DNA of 64,000 nt. Origin: Bacteroidota bacterium. Its GTDB lineage: Bacteria; Bacteroidota; Bacteroidia; B-17B0; Aurantibacillaceae. The DNA lies in NCBI GenBank assembly GCA_013288015.1, contig JABDCR010000004.1:1-64000 (forward strand). The letters run 5' to 3'. A program made the position numbers and the translations under genes. Each line of letters starts with the position of its first letter. Position 1 is the first letter of the stretch. Positions 19,127 through 27,138 of the stretch are shown one piece after another. The notes beneath the pieces were generated by a model, which saw nothing but the letters and a program-made list of their open reading frames with translations, was not told where the DNA came from and ran no database searches.

Positions 19127-19387
19127 ATGAAAACAGTAAAAGTTATTGCATTAAGTGCATTAGTTATCGGAGCATTTTGCTTTGGCAAATCGTTAAGCAC
19201 GGTTGAAGTAAAAATTGTAGAGTATCCGGAGTTAAATGCGGCTAAAAAGAATTTAATGGATGCTAAATCACATTTAGAAAAAGCTGCTAAAGATTTTGGC
19301 GGGCACCGTAGCAAAGCGGCAGAATATGCTGATAAAGCGATTAAAGAAGTTGATGAAGCTGTTTTATACGGCGATAAACAAAAATAG
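19127..19387 (+). CDS. small secreted helical protein with GGHR motif
   Basis: 86 aa: an N-terminal signal peptide or anchor (about 1-20) and one helical hairpin. The pattern L-x-x-A-K-x-x-L-x-x-A, then FGGHRSKAAEYADKAIKEV, resembles a widespread family of small periplasmic proteins with a K/F-GGHR turn and no known role. It has its own terminator. Function unknown. Confidence 0.75.
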   Translation: MKTVKVIALSALVIGAFCFGKSLSTVEVKIVEYPELNAAKKNLMDAKSHLEKAAKDFGGHRSKAAEYADKAIKEVDEAVLYGDKQK

Positions 19388-19404
19388 AAGCTAATTAAGC
19401 GTAG

Positions 19405-19433
19405 AAAGTCCGGCAATTGTCGGACTTTTTGCT
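19405..19433 (+). terminator. rho-independent terminator after the small GGHR protein
   Basis: Perfect 8-bp stem AAAGTCCG (19405-19412) / CGGACTTT (19421-19428) with loop GCAATTGT and a T run. Confidence 0.85.
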
Positions 19434-19478
19434 TTTATATTCTTAGATAAACTAAGCACAAAAGCATAGTTTTATTTA

Positions 19479-19486
19479 TATATTTG
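19479..19486 (+). promoter_or_regulatory. -7 promoter element of the gcdH operon
   Basis: TATATTTG, a perfect match to the Bacteroidota -7 box TAnnTTTG, 19 bp before the start codon. I see no TTG at the usual -33 distance, so strength is uncertain. Confidence 0.5.
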
Positions 19487-19505
19487 CCCCACTAAAAAAA
19501 TTAAT

Positions 19506-20684
19506 ATGGCATCAGACAATTTTCAATTTCACGACTATTATTTAGTAGATGATTTATTAACTGACGAACATAAACTTATTAGAGAAACCGCCCGTGCCTG
19601 GGTTAAAAAAGCGGTAACTCCTATTGTTGAAGAGGCTTGTCAAACCACTACTTTCCAAAAACAATGGATAAAAGGTTTAGCTGAAATTGGAGCATTTGGG
19701 CCATATATTCCAACTGAATACGGCGGTGCCGGTTTAGACCAAATATCGTACGGCATTATAATGCAGGAAATTGAGCGTGGCGATAGTGGCTTACGTTCTA
19801 CCGCATCGGTACAAAGCTCATTGGTAATGTATCCTATTTTTACTTACGGAACTGAAGAACAAAAACGCAAATTCTTACCAAAACTGGCTGCCGGCGATAT
19901 GATGGGCTGCTTTGGATTAACGGAGCCTGATCATGGCTCTAATCCGAACGGAATGATTACCAATTTTAAAGATAAAGGAGATTATGTATTACTAAACGGC
20001 GCTAAAATGTGGATTAGCAACGCGCCTTTTGCTGATATAGCTGTTGTTTGGGCTAAAGATGAAGCAGGCGATATACGCGGTTTAATTGTTGAACGCGGCA
20101 TGGAAGGCTTTACAACGCCTGAAACACATGGCAAATGGAGTTTACGTGCAAGTGCTACCGGTGAGTTAGTGTTTGATAATGTAAAAGTGCCTAAAACAAA
20201 TTTATTCCCTACCATTAAAGGTTTAAAAGGGCCTTTGGGTTGTTTAAATTCTGCCCGTTACGGTATAGCTTGGGGTGTTATTGGTGCCGCTTTAGATTGT
20301 TACGATAGTGCTTTACGTTATAGTAAAGAGCGTGTTCAGTTTGGCAGACCAATTGGTGGTTTCCAATTAACACAAAAAAAATTAGCTGAAATGATTACCG
20401 AAATTACCAAAGCGCAATTATTAGTATGGCGTTTAGGTGTGTTGAAAAACGAGCATAAAGCAACGCCTCAGCAAATATCAATGGCTAAACGTAACAACGT
20501 AAATATGGCCTTACAAATAGCGCGCGAGGCTCGCCAAATACATGGTGGCATGGGTATTACGGGCGAGTATCCTATTATGCGCCACATGATGAATTTAGAA
20601 AGTGTAATAACCTACGAAGGAACACACGATATACACTTACTAATTACAGGACAAGACATTACCGGGCTTAACGCTTTTGTATAA
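19506..20684 (+). CDS. gcdH: glutaryl-CoA dehydrogenase
   Basis: FAD enzyme that oxidises and decarboxylates glutaryl-CoA to crotonyl-CoA in lysine and tryptophan breakdown. The 392 aa sequence has family-specific stretches: GLRSTASVQSSLVMYPI, FGLTEPDHGSNPNGM and the catalytic base E371 in TYEGTHDIH. These distinguish it from general short-chain acyl-CoA dehydrogenases. It heads a three-gene unit with a biotin carrier protein (5 bp gap) and a P-loop kinase (2 bp gap). Confidence 0.93.
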   Translation: MASDNFQFHDYYLVDDLLTDEHKLIRETARAWVKKAVTPIVEEACQTTTFQKQWIKGLAEIGAFGPYIPTEYGGAGLDQISYGIIMQEIERGDSGLRSTASVQSSLVMYPIFTYGTEEQKRKFLPKLAAGDMMGCFGLTEPDHGSNPNGMITNFKDKGDYVLLNGAKMWISNAPFADIAVVWAKDEAGDIRGLIVERGMEGFTTPETHGKWSLRASATGELVFDNVKVPKTNLFPTIKGLKGPLGCLNSARYGIAWGVIGAALDCYDSALRYSKERVQFGRPIGGFQLTQKKLAEMITEITKAQLLVWRLGVLKNEHKATPQQISMAKRNNVNMALQIAREARQIHGGMGITGEYPIMRHMMNLESVITYEGTHDIHLLITGQDITGLNAFV

Positions 20685-20689
20685 ACAAC

Positions 20690-21187
20690 ATGTATAAAGT
20701 AAAAGTAGATAACAAGCACGATTTCAATTTTGAAAAAACGCAGGGTGTTTGGCAGTTAGAGGGCAAGGATATTGCCTTTGATATGATTGAATTGGGTAAA
20801 ACCACTTTTCATGTTATAAAAGATAACAAATCATATACGGTTGAAATTGTAAACCATAACGTAGCCGAAAAATCTTTTCAGATAAAAGTAAACCAAACCA
20901 TTTATAGTCTTACCGTAAAAGATAAGTACGATGAGCTTTTACACCAATTAGGCTTAGATAAGGCTATGGTTATTAAAGTATCAAACATTAAGGCACCTAT
21001 GCCGGGCTTGGTTTTAAATATTTTAGTTGAAGACGGACAGGAAATTAAAAAAGGAGATGCGCTGATAGTTTTAGAAGCCATGAAAATGGAAAACATTTTA
21101 AAATCTCCTACCGATGGCAAAGTAAAAAAGGTTGCCGTTAAAAAAGGTGTGGCTGTTGAAAAAGGACAGATACTGATTGAATTTTAA
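20690..21187 (+). CDS. biotin carboxyl carrier protein of acyl-CoA carboxylase
   Basis: 165 aa carrier that moves carboxybiotin between biotin carboxylase and carboxyltransferase. The biotin attachment site is EAMKMEN, with K132 as the lysine to be biotinylated. The biotinyl domain starts at about 95 (IKAPMPGLVLNILVEDGQEI). The N-terminal part is a beta-rich extension seen in propionyl-CoA carboxylase carriers. It lies between gcdH and a P-loop gene and probably serves the carboxyltransferase at 17.4-19.0 kb. Confidence 0.9.
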   Translation: MYKVKVDNKHDFNFEKTQGVWQLEGKDIAFDMIELGKTTFHVIKDNKSYTVEIVNHNVAEKSFQIKVNQTIYSLTVKDKYDELLHQLGLDKAMVIKVSNIKAPMPGLVLNILVEDGQEIKKGDALIVLEAMKMENILKSPTDGKVKKVAVKKGVAVEKGQILIEF

Positions 21188-21189
21188 AA

Positions 21190-21594
21190 ATGCCTGCGCT
21201 TATTTTACTTAGAGGTTTGCCCGGTAGCGGAAAAACTACTTTGGCAAAACTGCTAAGTGAAAACGAAAAATATCCCATACATTCTATTGATGCTTATTTT
21301 ACGGATGCCGAAACAGGCGCCTATAATTTTGATTTTGAAAAAAACCACCTTGCCTATAAACAATGCGAAGAGCAAACGCTTAACAGCATAAAACAAGGGG
21401 CCGAAAAAATATTTATTGATAACACCTTTACCATAGAGTGGGAGCTAGAGCCTTATTTTAAACTGGCCGCACAACACCATTACCAAATTTTTGTGCTTAC
21501 GGTAGAAAACCGACATGGCAACAAAAACATACATAGCGTTAGCGATGAACAATTGCAAAAAATGGCTGCGAAGTATAAGGTGGTTTTGTTTTAA
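21190..21594 (+). CDS. P-loop kinase-like protein (N4BP2L1 / polynucleotide kinase type)
   Basis: 134 aa with the Walker A motif GLPGSGKTT at about 9-17 near the N-terminus, and a C-terminus MAAKYKVVLF. The layout matches small ATP-binding kinases similar to the P-loop part of NEDD4-binding protein 2 and polynucleotide kinase. Start ATG is 2 bp after the biotin carrier stop, so it is co-transcribed. The last 12 codons are repeated 0.7 kb downstream as an isolated fragment. Substrate unknown. Confidence 0.8.
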   Translation: MPALILLRGLPGSGKTTLAKLLSENEKYPIHSIDAYFTDAETGAYNFDFEKNHLAYKQCEEQTLNSIKQGAEKIFIDNTFTIEWELEPYFKLAAQHHYQIFVLTVENRHGNKNIHSVSDEQLQKMAAKYKVVLF

Positions 21595-21617
21595 TTATAA
21601 TTGCCGAGCAAGCCGCT

Positions 21618-22156
21618 GTTATAAGTAGTAGGGCATACGAAGTTATTATTCCTCCTTGGTTACTGGCGGTACAAACATAATTTTTGTGATAGAGTCGCAA
21701 TTACAATGCAGTTTAGGTTTTAATAAAATATGTCCTAATGCAGAACTAAAAAGATTATTCAAACTGTCATTATTACTTTGAAGTCTCATGCAGGTCGGCC
21801 ACGTTGTACTACGGAGATAAATAATTCCAAAAGTGTCAAGGGTATAATAAAAACGTCCGCCGTCTGTGGGGGCACGATTGTCGGAAGTATAAGCATTTAT
21901 AATGTGGTCTTTTTTATTATAAATAAAATATTCCTTTGTAATAAATTTGTCTGTTGTCTCTATCGGTTGCATTTTATTATATGGGGTCGTATCTTGATTA
22001 GATGACCGGTTGCTGTCGGTTAAATAATACATTATTATTTTATTGGACTTTTCTTTTTTGTCTGAACAGCTAAAAAGCAAGGTTGTTGTCAGTATAACTA
22101 TTATTGTTCGCATGATATTTTGTCTGTGATAATGTCTCTGCCCTATTACTTATAAC
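21618..22156. repeat. 18-bp inverted repeats around the lipoprotein gene
   Basis: GTTATAAGTAGTAGGGCA at 21618-21635 and its reverse complement TGCCCTATTACTTATAAC at 22139-22156, 17 of 18 positions matching. They enclose a single small lipoprotein gene, like the ends of a mobile cassette. Confidence 0.65.
21646..22113 (-). CDS. small lipoprotein, unknown function
   Basis: 155 aa with a lipoprotein signal peptide; the lipobox is LLFSC with C16 as the probable lipidated residue, followed by SDKKEKSNK. The mature part is polar, has no recognisable domain and ends PPVTKEE. It stands alone between the inverted repeats at 21618-21635 and 22139-22156 and has no operon partner. Possibly cargo of a one-gene cassette. 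Confidence 0.6.
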   Translation of the reverse strand: MRTIIVILTTTLLFSCSDKKEKSNKIIMYYLTDSNRSSNQDTTPYNKMQPIETTDKFITKEYFIYNKKDHIINAYTSDNRAPTDGGRFYYTLDTFGIIYLRSTTWPTCMRLQSNNDSLNNLFSSALGHILLKPKLHCNCDSITKIMFVPPVTKEE

Positions 22157-22220
22157 TTATTTATATATGATAAAACTACGCAAAGCCATCCAAACAATAT
22201 CAAAAAAATACTTTTTATTT
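22157..22220. repeat. cassette flank repeat, copy A
   Basis: A 64-base sequence upstream of the minus-strand lipoprotein gene that recurs at 28733-28795 upstream of another minus-strand orphan gene. Shared core: ATGATAAAACTAC, then AAAGCCA, then TATCAAAAAAAT and a T-rich end. The GATAAAACTAC...AAAGCCA part also resembles the stop-codon region of the Toprim gene at 45.9 kb. Confidence 0.65.
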
Positions 22221-22319
22221 GAGTTTTTAAAAACAGGAGGAGATAAACGAAAAAAATGGCTGCAAAATATAAAGTGGTGTTATTTTAAGAGTAGGCTTTC
22301 TTTAATCTTTAGTAATTGT

Positions 22320-22327
22320 TAGTTTTG
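22320..22327 (+). promoter_or_regulatory. -7 promoter element of ridA
   Basis: TAGTTTTG matches TAnnTTTG exactly and lies 19 bp before the ridA start codon. No clear -33 TTG at the right distance. Confidence 0.4.
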
Positions 22328-22346
22328 AGAACAAAAATTTTTACGT

Positions 22347-22730
22347 ATGAAAAAAATTATTACTTCAGCAAATGCTCCTGCGCCTATTGGGCCATACTCG
22401 CACGCTAATTTAGCCACGCCTGGCAGTATGCTTTTTGTATCGGGTCAGGTAGCAAAAGATGCTAAAACCGGCGAGTTAATTTTAAGCGATATAAAAAGTG
22501 AAACAAAAAAAGTAATGCAAAACGTTAATGCTATACTTACCGAAGCAGGAATGGATTTTACCCATGTTGTAAAAACCACCATTTTTTTAAGAAGCATGGA
22601 TTTTTTTGGAGATGTAAATGAGGTTTACGGCTCATTTTTCAACGGTAATTTTCCTGCCCGAGAAACTGTAGCTGTTTTAGGCTTGCCTTTAAATGTAAAT
22701 GTAGAAATTTCGGTTATTGCGATTAAGTAG
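22347..22730 (+). CDS. ridA: RidA family reactive intermediate deaminase
   Basis: Hydrolyses reactive enamine/imine intermediates such as 2-aminoacrylate from PLP enzymes. The 127 aa protein has the family's IGPYSHA start, FVSGQ, and the PAR motif (NFPARETVAV) with the arginine that binds the substrate carboxylate, and ends VEISVIAIK. Single gene with its own -7 box. The downstream neighbour is a truncated hydrolase on the other strand. Confidence 0.93.
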   Translation: MKKIITSANAPAPIGPYSHANLATPGSMLFVSGQVAKDAKTGELILSDIKSETKKVMQNVNAILTEAGMDFTHVVKTTIFLRSMDFFGDVNEVYGSFFNGNFPARETVAVLGLPLNVNVEISVIAIK

Positions 22731-22735
22731 CCTTA

Positions 22736-23107
22736 TTAAACAACAGGCTCTAACCTTTCGGTTAAAATTTTTGATATTTCTTCGTGTTTGTCGTAAACCA
22801 TAAAGTGCCCGCCACCCATAATTTTAACATCAGGTTTTATAAAGCGGATAGGAAATATTTTATCGGCAGTGCCATGTATGTGATATAGGTTTTCAACTTT
22901 ATGTTTGTTATCCCATTTTGTAATTTTTGAAATAGCCCATTTCAAAAAAACTAAATCGGTATCGTTAATAATGTGCTTTAACAATGTTTTTTGTTCAGTA
23001 TGTTTTGTCCCGAATATCCAATATAAAAACCTGTTTGGAGATTTTATAAGATTGGTTGGTATAAGCTTATACAAGTTTAGCATTCCAAACAATTTAAAAT
23101 ACCAGGG
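22736..23107 (-). pseudogene. 5'-truncated alpha/beta hydrolase
   Basis: Only the C-terminal half of a Bacteroidota alpha/beta hydrolase remains. The acid and base region is intact (HIHGTADKIFP and GGGHFMV with the catalytic histidine), but the nucleophile GxSxGG and about the first 115-125 residues are missing. Recognisable sequence begins at about PWYFKLFG near 23107. The only in-frame start is a TTG at 23092, and a stop follows upstream at 23144-23146. It meets another 5'-truncated gene head to head, so this is a deletion or assembly junction. Confidence 0.7.
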
Positions 23108-25212
23108 GTGGTAGTGGAGGTTGGACTTTAACCCCGAGCGGTTCTACAAATAACTCAGATTTGCGTCGAAAATATGTAATTGTTGCTGGCGATACAAGTT
23201 GGACAAATTGTAAATCTGAATGGGACGTTTTTTTACAAGATAGTATTTCAAATATTGGACACCATTCAAATACATGCTCTGCTCCAAACACCGACCCTGA
23301 TTTGAATATTACATTGGCTAATGGAACTGTTATTGGAAATAATTTTGAATTTGATATTATGGTTTCTTCAACTATCAATAATACTTATTTAAACGATGTT
23401 TCTCTTGATTTTACTTACAACCCACTAACTTTCGGTACACAAATCGTTACAAACAACAGAATAAATGCAACATTAGGAGCAAATTTTAATTCAAATACTT
23501 TTCAAGACCCCGACTCACTAATATTTGATTTTGGCTCATCTGATACAGTAGATATAACATTTCAGCCAAAAGATTACGCAGGCACTTGGAATAGGTATTT
23601 GCTTACATCAACACCTGTTGTTTTATTGCACCTTAGCATGCAAATTAGTAATTGTAACCATTCGACTAATATTCAGTTTATTAACCAAACATTCGACGCA
23701 CAATTTGATAATTATGTAGCTAATGCCAATACCGACCCAAATAATATTCTCAACGATTCTTCATATACTGCTGTAACGTATGGTGGAGCTTTAAATACAA
23801 GTATTCCACCATGTGCCATCAATCCCCAAATTACAAGTTTTATTGGTGGATATGATGGAGCACATTCAGTTATAGCTGGCGCAGATTATACCCAAATGCC
23901 AAGTGGCGAATCTTTATTAACCATAAATGGAAGTAATTTTGGTACAATAAAAGGAACTGTTTACATGACAAATGCAGTAAACAATAGCCCTCCGATATAT
24001 GTTTCACTTGATAACTACGACTTTATTACAAGTTGGACTAATAACCAAATTAATATACTTGTACCATCTGTTTTATTTGGTAACGACTCTCTAAATTATC
24101 CTGGTACAGGTTTTATTTATGTAAAACCAAATGGAGCAACAGACTCTGTTTCGTCTTCTACGCTTGGAGCAACCAACGGCACTGTAATAATTCCATATAT
24201 TCTAAAAAACAGGAGTTTTAGTTCAGGAGGTATAGGTACAAATAAACAGCGTGTTCCTTTCTCATACAGGAAATTTTTAAGTACTACCTCATTTAATGCA
24301 GATACAAGTGCTTACGATTTTAGATTTGATGTAACAACTGTAACCAACAACACCCAATCTAATGGTGGCCCAAACTGTCGCGCCTTATTAAAACAAGCCA
24401 TAGAAGATTGGGCTTGCAAAATTCCTATCAAATATCGTATTGGCAGAGACACTACCATTACTAACCCTAATCCTGATGGTATCAGTTATATCACATTTAA
24501 GCCAACACTATCAAATTCTACGTTTGGAGCAGAAACAAAAGTTAGCGTAAACCCTTGCTCTGGGTATAATTATGCAACCGAAGCAGATGTAAGTTTTAAT
24601 TCGACTGTAAATTGGTACTATGTTAGTCCAAGCCTTGTTCCAAATGGTACACCTAATCCAAATATGCAAGGAGGTTCATTTGCAGATTTCTTTACTACAG
24701 CATTGCATGAGTTCGGACATGTCAGTCTTTTATTGCATGTAAACCAACTAAGCGATTTAATGTATTTTAAAATACCTAACACAACTGGTATTGGGCCTTA
24801 TATTTCTTCTGATGACCAAGCAGGTGGCAGTGATAATCTTAATTGGTCTAAAACTTTGCCTCTTAGTGGTTGCCCCTATAATGCATTTGCGATTCCCTCA
24901 TCTGGAGCAACGACTTGTGTTGACCCCGAAACCGGACAGGTAGGCATAGACCAATTTAATGCAAATACACAACTATCAATTTACCCAAACCCTGCTACTG
25001 ATTTTATAAACGTAGCTTTCACCAAGCAATCAGAAAGCTCAAATACAATTAAGCTTATCAATACAATTGGACAGACAGTTTTTTATAGCAACATTGGCAA
25101 AAATGAAGGTGCTCAAGAAGTAATTAATCTTCAATCAATATCAAAAGGTGTTTACTTACTTGTTGTTACTGATAATGGTACCACCATTGCTAAAAAAATA
25201 ATTGTAGAATAA
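23104..25212 (+). CDS. secreted metzincin-like metalloprotease, 5'-truncated, with IPT/TIG-like and T9SS domains
   Basis: The frame is open from 23098 after a stop, and protein-like sequence (GGSGGWTLTPSGSTNN) begins at the junction with no signal peptide and only a TTG (23161) as possible start, so the N-terminus is lost. Remaining parts: an IPT/TIG-like domain near 225-330, a metalloprotease core with HEFGHVSLLLH (third His at the metzincin spacing, but Leu at the usual Gly) and Met-turn SDLMYF, and a type A T9SS sorting domain from SIYPNPATDFI to KKIIVE. Without a signal peptide it cannot be exported as it stands. Confidence 0.75.
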   Translation, partial: RGGSGGWTLTPSGSTNNSDLRRKYVIVAGDTSWTNCKSEWDVFLQDSISNIGHHSNTCSAPNTDPDLNITLANGTVIGNNFEFDIMVSSTINNTYLNDVSLDFTYNPLTFGTQIVTNNRINATLGANFNSNTFQDPDSLIFDFGSSDTVDITFQPKDYAGTWNRYLLTSTPVVLLHLSMQISNCNHSTNIQFINQTFDAQFDNYVANANTDPNNILNDSSYTAVTYGGALNTSIPPCAINPQITSFIGGYDGAHSVIAGADYTQMPSGESLLTINGSNFGTIKGTVYMTNAVNNSPPIYVSLDNYDFITSWTNNQINILVPSVLFGNDSLNYPGTGFIYVKPNGATDSVSSSTLGATNGTVIIPYILKNRSFSSGGIGTNKQRVPFSYRKFLSTTSFNADTSAYDFRFDVTTVTNNTQSNGGPNCRALLKQAIEDWACKIPIKYRIGRDTTITNPNPDGISYITFKPTLSNSTFGAETKVSVNPCSGYNYATEADVSFNSTVNWYYVSPSLVPNGTPNPNMQGGSFADFFTTALHEFGHVSLLLHVNQLSDLMYFKIPNTTGIGPYISSDDQAGGSDNLNWSKTLPLSGCPYNAFAIPSSGATTCVDPETGQVGIDQFNANTQLSIYPNPATDFINVAFTKQSESSNTIKLINTIGQTVFYSNIGKNEGAQEVINLQSISKGVYLLVVTDNGTTIAKKIIVE

Positions 25213-25232
25213 TAACCTAAAAAAATAAAAAC

Positions 25233-25448
25233 ATGAATTTATACATTATTGTAACAGAATTAACTTCTGCCGGAATTACAGTTAGAAAGTTTACAGTCGA
25301 TTATGAAAGAAAGGAAATCATACTTGATGTAAATATCGGCGGTGATTCATCAAAATTAGGTGATGCAATGATAATCATTGAAAAACATGCTGCAGCATAC
25401 AAAGCCGCTGGTTTTAGACTTATAGTTTCCTATGGCATGTTATATTAA
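25233..25448 (+). CDS. small hypothetical protein, 71 aa
   Basis: Starts 20 bp after the truncated metalloprotease and ends before a strong hairpin. Alternating hydrophobic and charged residues suggest an alpha/beta fold; no signal peptide, no known motif. Coding status is supported by position between a gene and a terminator. Function unknown. Confidence 0.55.
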   Translation: MNLYIIVTELTSAGITVRKFTVDYERKEIILDVNIGGDSSKLGDAMIIIEKHAAAYKAAGFRLIVSYGMLY

Positions 25449-25470
25449 TTGAAAAATAATCCAAGGTTAG

Positions 25471-25507
25471 AATAATAAACCCGTCTCAATAAGGCGGGTT
25501 TATTATT
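25471..25507 (+). terminator. rho-independent terminator
   Basis: Perfect 13-bp stem AATAATAAACCCG (25471-25483) / CGGGTTTATTATT (25495-25507) around an 11-base loop. Ends the transcript of the truncated protease and the 71-aa gene. Confidence 0.85.
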
Positions 25508-25534
25508 CCATTTAAACAATAAAAAAATTAACTC

Positions 25535-25542
25535 TATATTTG
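25535..25542 (+). promoter_or_regulatory. -7 promoter element
   Basis: TATATTTG, a perfect TAnnTTTG box, 16 bp before the start codon of the short lipoprotein gene. Confidence 0.45.
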
Positions 25543-25558
25543 TTTTACAAAATGCATC

Positions 25559-25915
25559 ATGCTAAAAAAACTGTTGTCAATAATATTACTATTTACAGTT
25601 TTCTTTTTAAGTTGCAAAAAAGATACTCAAATTAATCCCCCGATTGCTAAGTCTGTTGATGTAATACCACTAACACCTTTTGTAATTAAAGATTCTATTT
25701 ATCCTACTCCATGCAACGGCACTTTTACAATAAAAACAAATACTACCGATAGTCAAAGTGTACAATTATATAATAGGTGGGGGCAATTATTAATAAATCT
25801 AACTATAAACGGTACTACGTCCATAGTTGATAATAGTTTAATAAATGGCACATATTTTATTTTAATAACTAACAGCGCAGGCAAAAAACATTATCTCCTT
25901 ACTGTATTAAAATAG
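25559..25915 (+). CDS. short lipoprotein made almost entirely of a T9SS sorting-like domain
   Basis: 118 aa. The lipoprotein signal ends FFLSC with C20 as lipid site. After a short spacer the rest resembles a type A sorting domain: YPTPCNGTFTI, VQLYNRWGQ, NGTYFILITNSAGKKHYLLTVLK. No cargo domain lies between the two. It could be a membrane-held sorting-like domain, a decayed end of a larger gene that gained a lipobox, or a small protein using the fold for another job. It has its own -7 box. Confidence 0.6.
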   Translation: MLKKLLSIILLFTVFFLSCKKDTQINPPIAKSVDVIPLTPFVIKDSIYPTPCNGTFTIKTNTTDSQSVQLYNRWGQLLINLTINGTTSIVDNSLINGTYFILITNSAGKKHYLLTVLK

Positions 25916-25981
25916 CAACTTATCAATACTAAAAAAATTAGAATTATTTTACTTCTTTCTTTAACTGTAAAAAATGAAAGT

Positions 25982-26575
25982 ATGTCAAAAGCTTATCAAA
26001 AACTAATAGTCGTTTTATTTATTCTTAGTTGCTTTACGGCTTTTTCTCAAACGGAAAAAACACAGCAACAAAAGAATGATGAGTATGGCATGGCTTTAAA
26101 AAAATGGTGTGATAGTGCCGAAATAATAATTGATTGTGATTTAGCAGAAGAAAATATTATGTTTATTGATACCGGTGGAATAAACCCAAAAAATGGCTTC
26201 AAATACGGTTATGATTGTACAAAGATTAAAATAAACCGTATTTTAAAAGGGGAATTACAAGCTGGTTATATTAATATAAATCCCAATTATTTTAAGGATG
26301 ATTATACACGATACCTTTTAACGGAAGGAGGAACAAGAGATAATAGCAAGTTTATACTTACTGGCCGTAATTTAGTTAGTATTAAGAAAGGTAAAATTAC
26401 AAAGGAGGGGTTTACAACCGAGAATAGTGGCGTTTACGAAACTGTTGGAACTGTTTATCATTTAGACACTCCAAATTATGAGGTAAGAAAAAGAAAAGTA
26501 AATGGTAAAGATGAATTTTATAATACCACTAAACTATTTTACGACAAGCTAAAAAATTGTGGCTGTGTGAAATAA
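25982..26575 (+). CDS. secreted hypothetical protein, 197 aa
   Basis: N-terminal signal peptide (about 1-23, ending AFSQ) and a soluble mature part with no recognised domain. It contains cysteines near 41, 47 and 75 and ends KNCGCVK. Resembles other Bacteroidota proteins of unknown function with periplasmic location. No operon partner. Confidence 0.6.
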   Translation: MSKAYQKLIVVLFILSCFTAFSQTEKTQQQKNDEYGMALKKWCDSAEIIIDCDLAEENIMFIDTGGINPKNGFKYGYDCTKIKINRILKGELQAGYININPNYFKDDYTRYLLTEGGTRDNSKFILTGRNLVSIKKGKITKEGFTTENSGVYETVGTVYHLDTPNYEVRKRKVNGKDEFYNTTKLFYDKLKNCGCVK

Positions 26576-26605
26576 AAATAATTAAAAAAGAAATAAGCAC
26601 ACCTT

Positions 26606-26710
26606 AACCAAATACCAACCAAGCAAATTCTGTATCTGAGAAAGGCACTTATCTGCATTCGCATCTTTTTTAGGTCGATTGCTTGTGTTTTTTGGAGCCT
26701 CTATTTGGTT
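26606..26710. repeat. nested inverted repeat between genes
   Basis: Outer arms AACCAAATA (26606-26614) and TATTTGGTT (26702-26710); inner arms CAAGCAA (26620-26626) and TTGCTTG (26679-26685). Lies between two hypothetical genes that converge. Possibly a decayed mobile element or terminator. Confidence 0.4.
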
Positions 26711-26795
26711 GTTGACTTCCTTGTCTGAGTTTAAAATTATTCCGGTTCAAAATAGATACAAGTAAAATAGGGAAGATTTTTGCCTGAAATCACCT

Positions 26796-27062
26796 TTAAT
26801 TAAGAAATTCCATAATTATGGAATCAAATACCTTAATAATTTCGTCCAATTCTTCTGAACTTACAACATTGACTCTATCAAACCCCATCGCACGCATTGT
26901 CTCTAATTCGATTTTGTCCCAATCAATTTTAAAAGGCGGTTTATCTCCGTAATATTCAGACATAACTTCGTCATATACTTTTCGCCAAATATTTATCCGG
27001 TTCAAACAATATTGTTGTTCGGTTTCTGTTTCCGGCTCCTGCGCTTCATTTTTATCTTCCAT
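26796..27062 (-). CDS. hypothetical acidic protein, 88 aa
   Basis: Soluble, acidic, without signal peptide. A Glu-rich start (EDKNEAQEPETETEQ) is followed by a helical region with WRKVYDEVMSEYY and a C-terminal helix IIKVFDSIIMEFLN. Not recognised. It diverges from the HNH-like gene by 76 bp, so the two may form a small accessory unit. Confidence 0.5.
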   Translation of the reverse strand: MEDKNEAQEPETETEQQYCLNRINIWRKVYDEVMSEYYGDKPPFKIDWDKIELETMRAMGFDRVNVVSSEELDEIIKVFDSIIMEFLN

Positions 27063-27138
27063 AAATATAAATAGTGAAGAAAAAATCCAAATAATTATAA
27101 AGCAAAGCCGTAATTTCGTTATAGATTAATACAAATAA

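Larger units (their letters stand above)
21557..22288. repeat. direct repeat of the P-loop gene 3' end bracketing a one-gene cassette
   Basis: The 38 bases 21557-21594, which end in the P-loop gene stop codon, recur at 22251-22288. 33 of 38 bases match and all five differences fall at third codon positions (GCG/GCA, AAG/AAA twice, GTT/GTG, TTG/TTA). The second copy reads K-M-A-A-K-Y-K-V-V-L-F-stop but has an in-frame stop at 22244-22246 just upstream. It is therefore a 3' remnant of a homologous gene that was still coding when it diverged. Confidence 0.75.

Noticed and set aside
19041..19416. 113-aa minus-strand open frame over the GGHR protein
   Set aside because: The plus-strand gene has a signal peptide, a family motif and its own terminator; the antisense frame has none.
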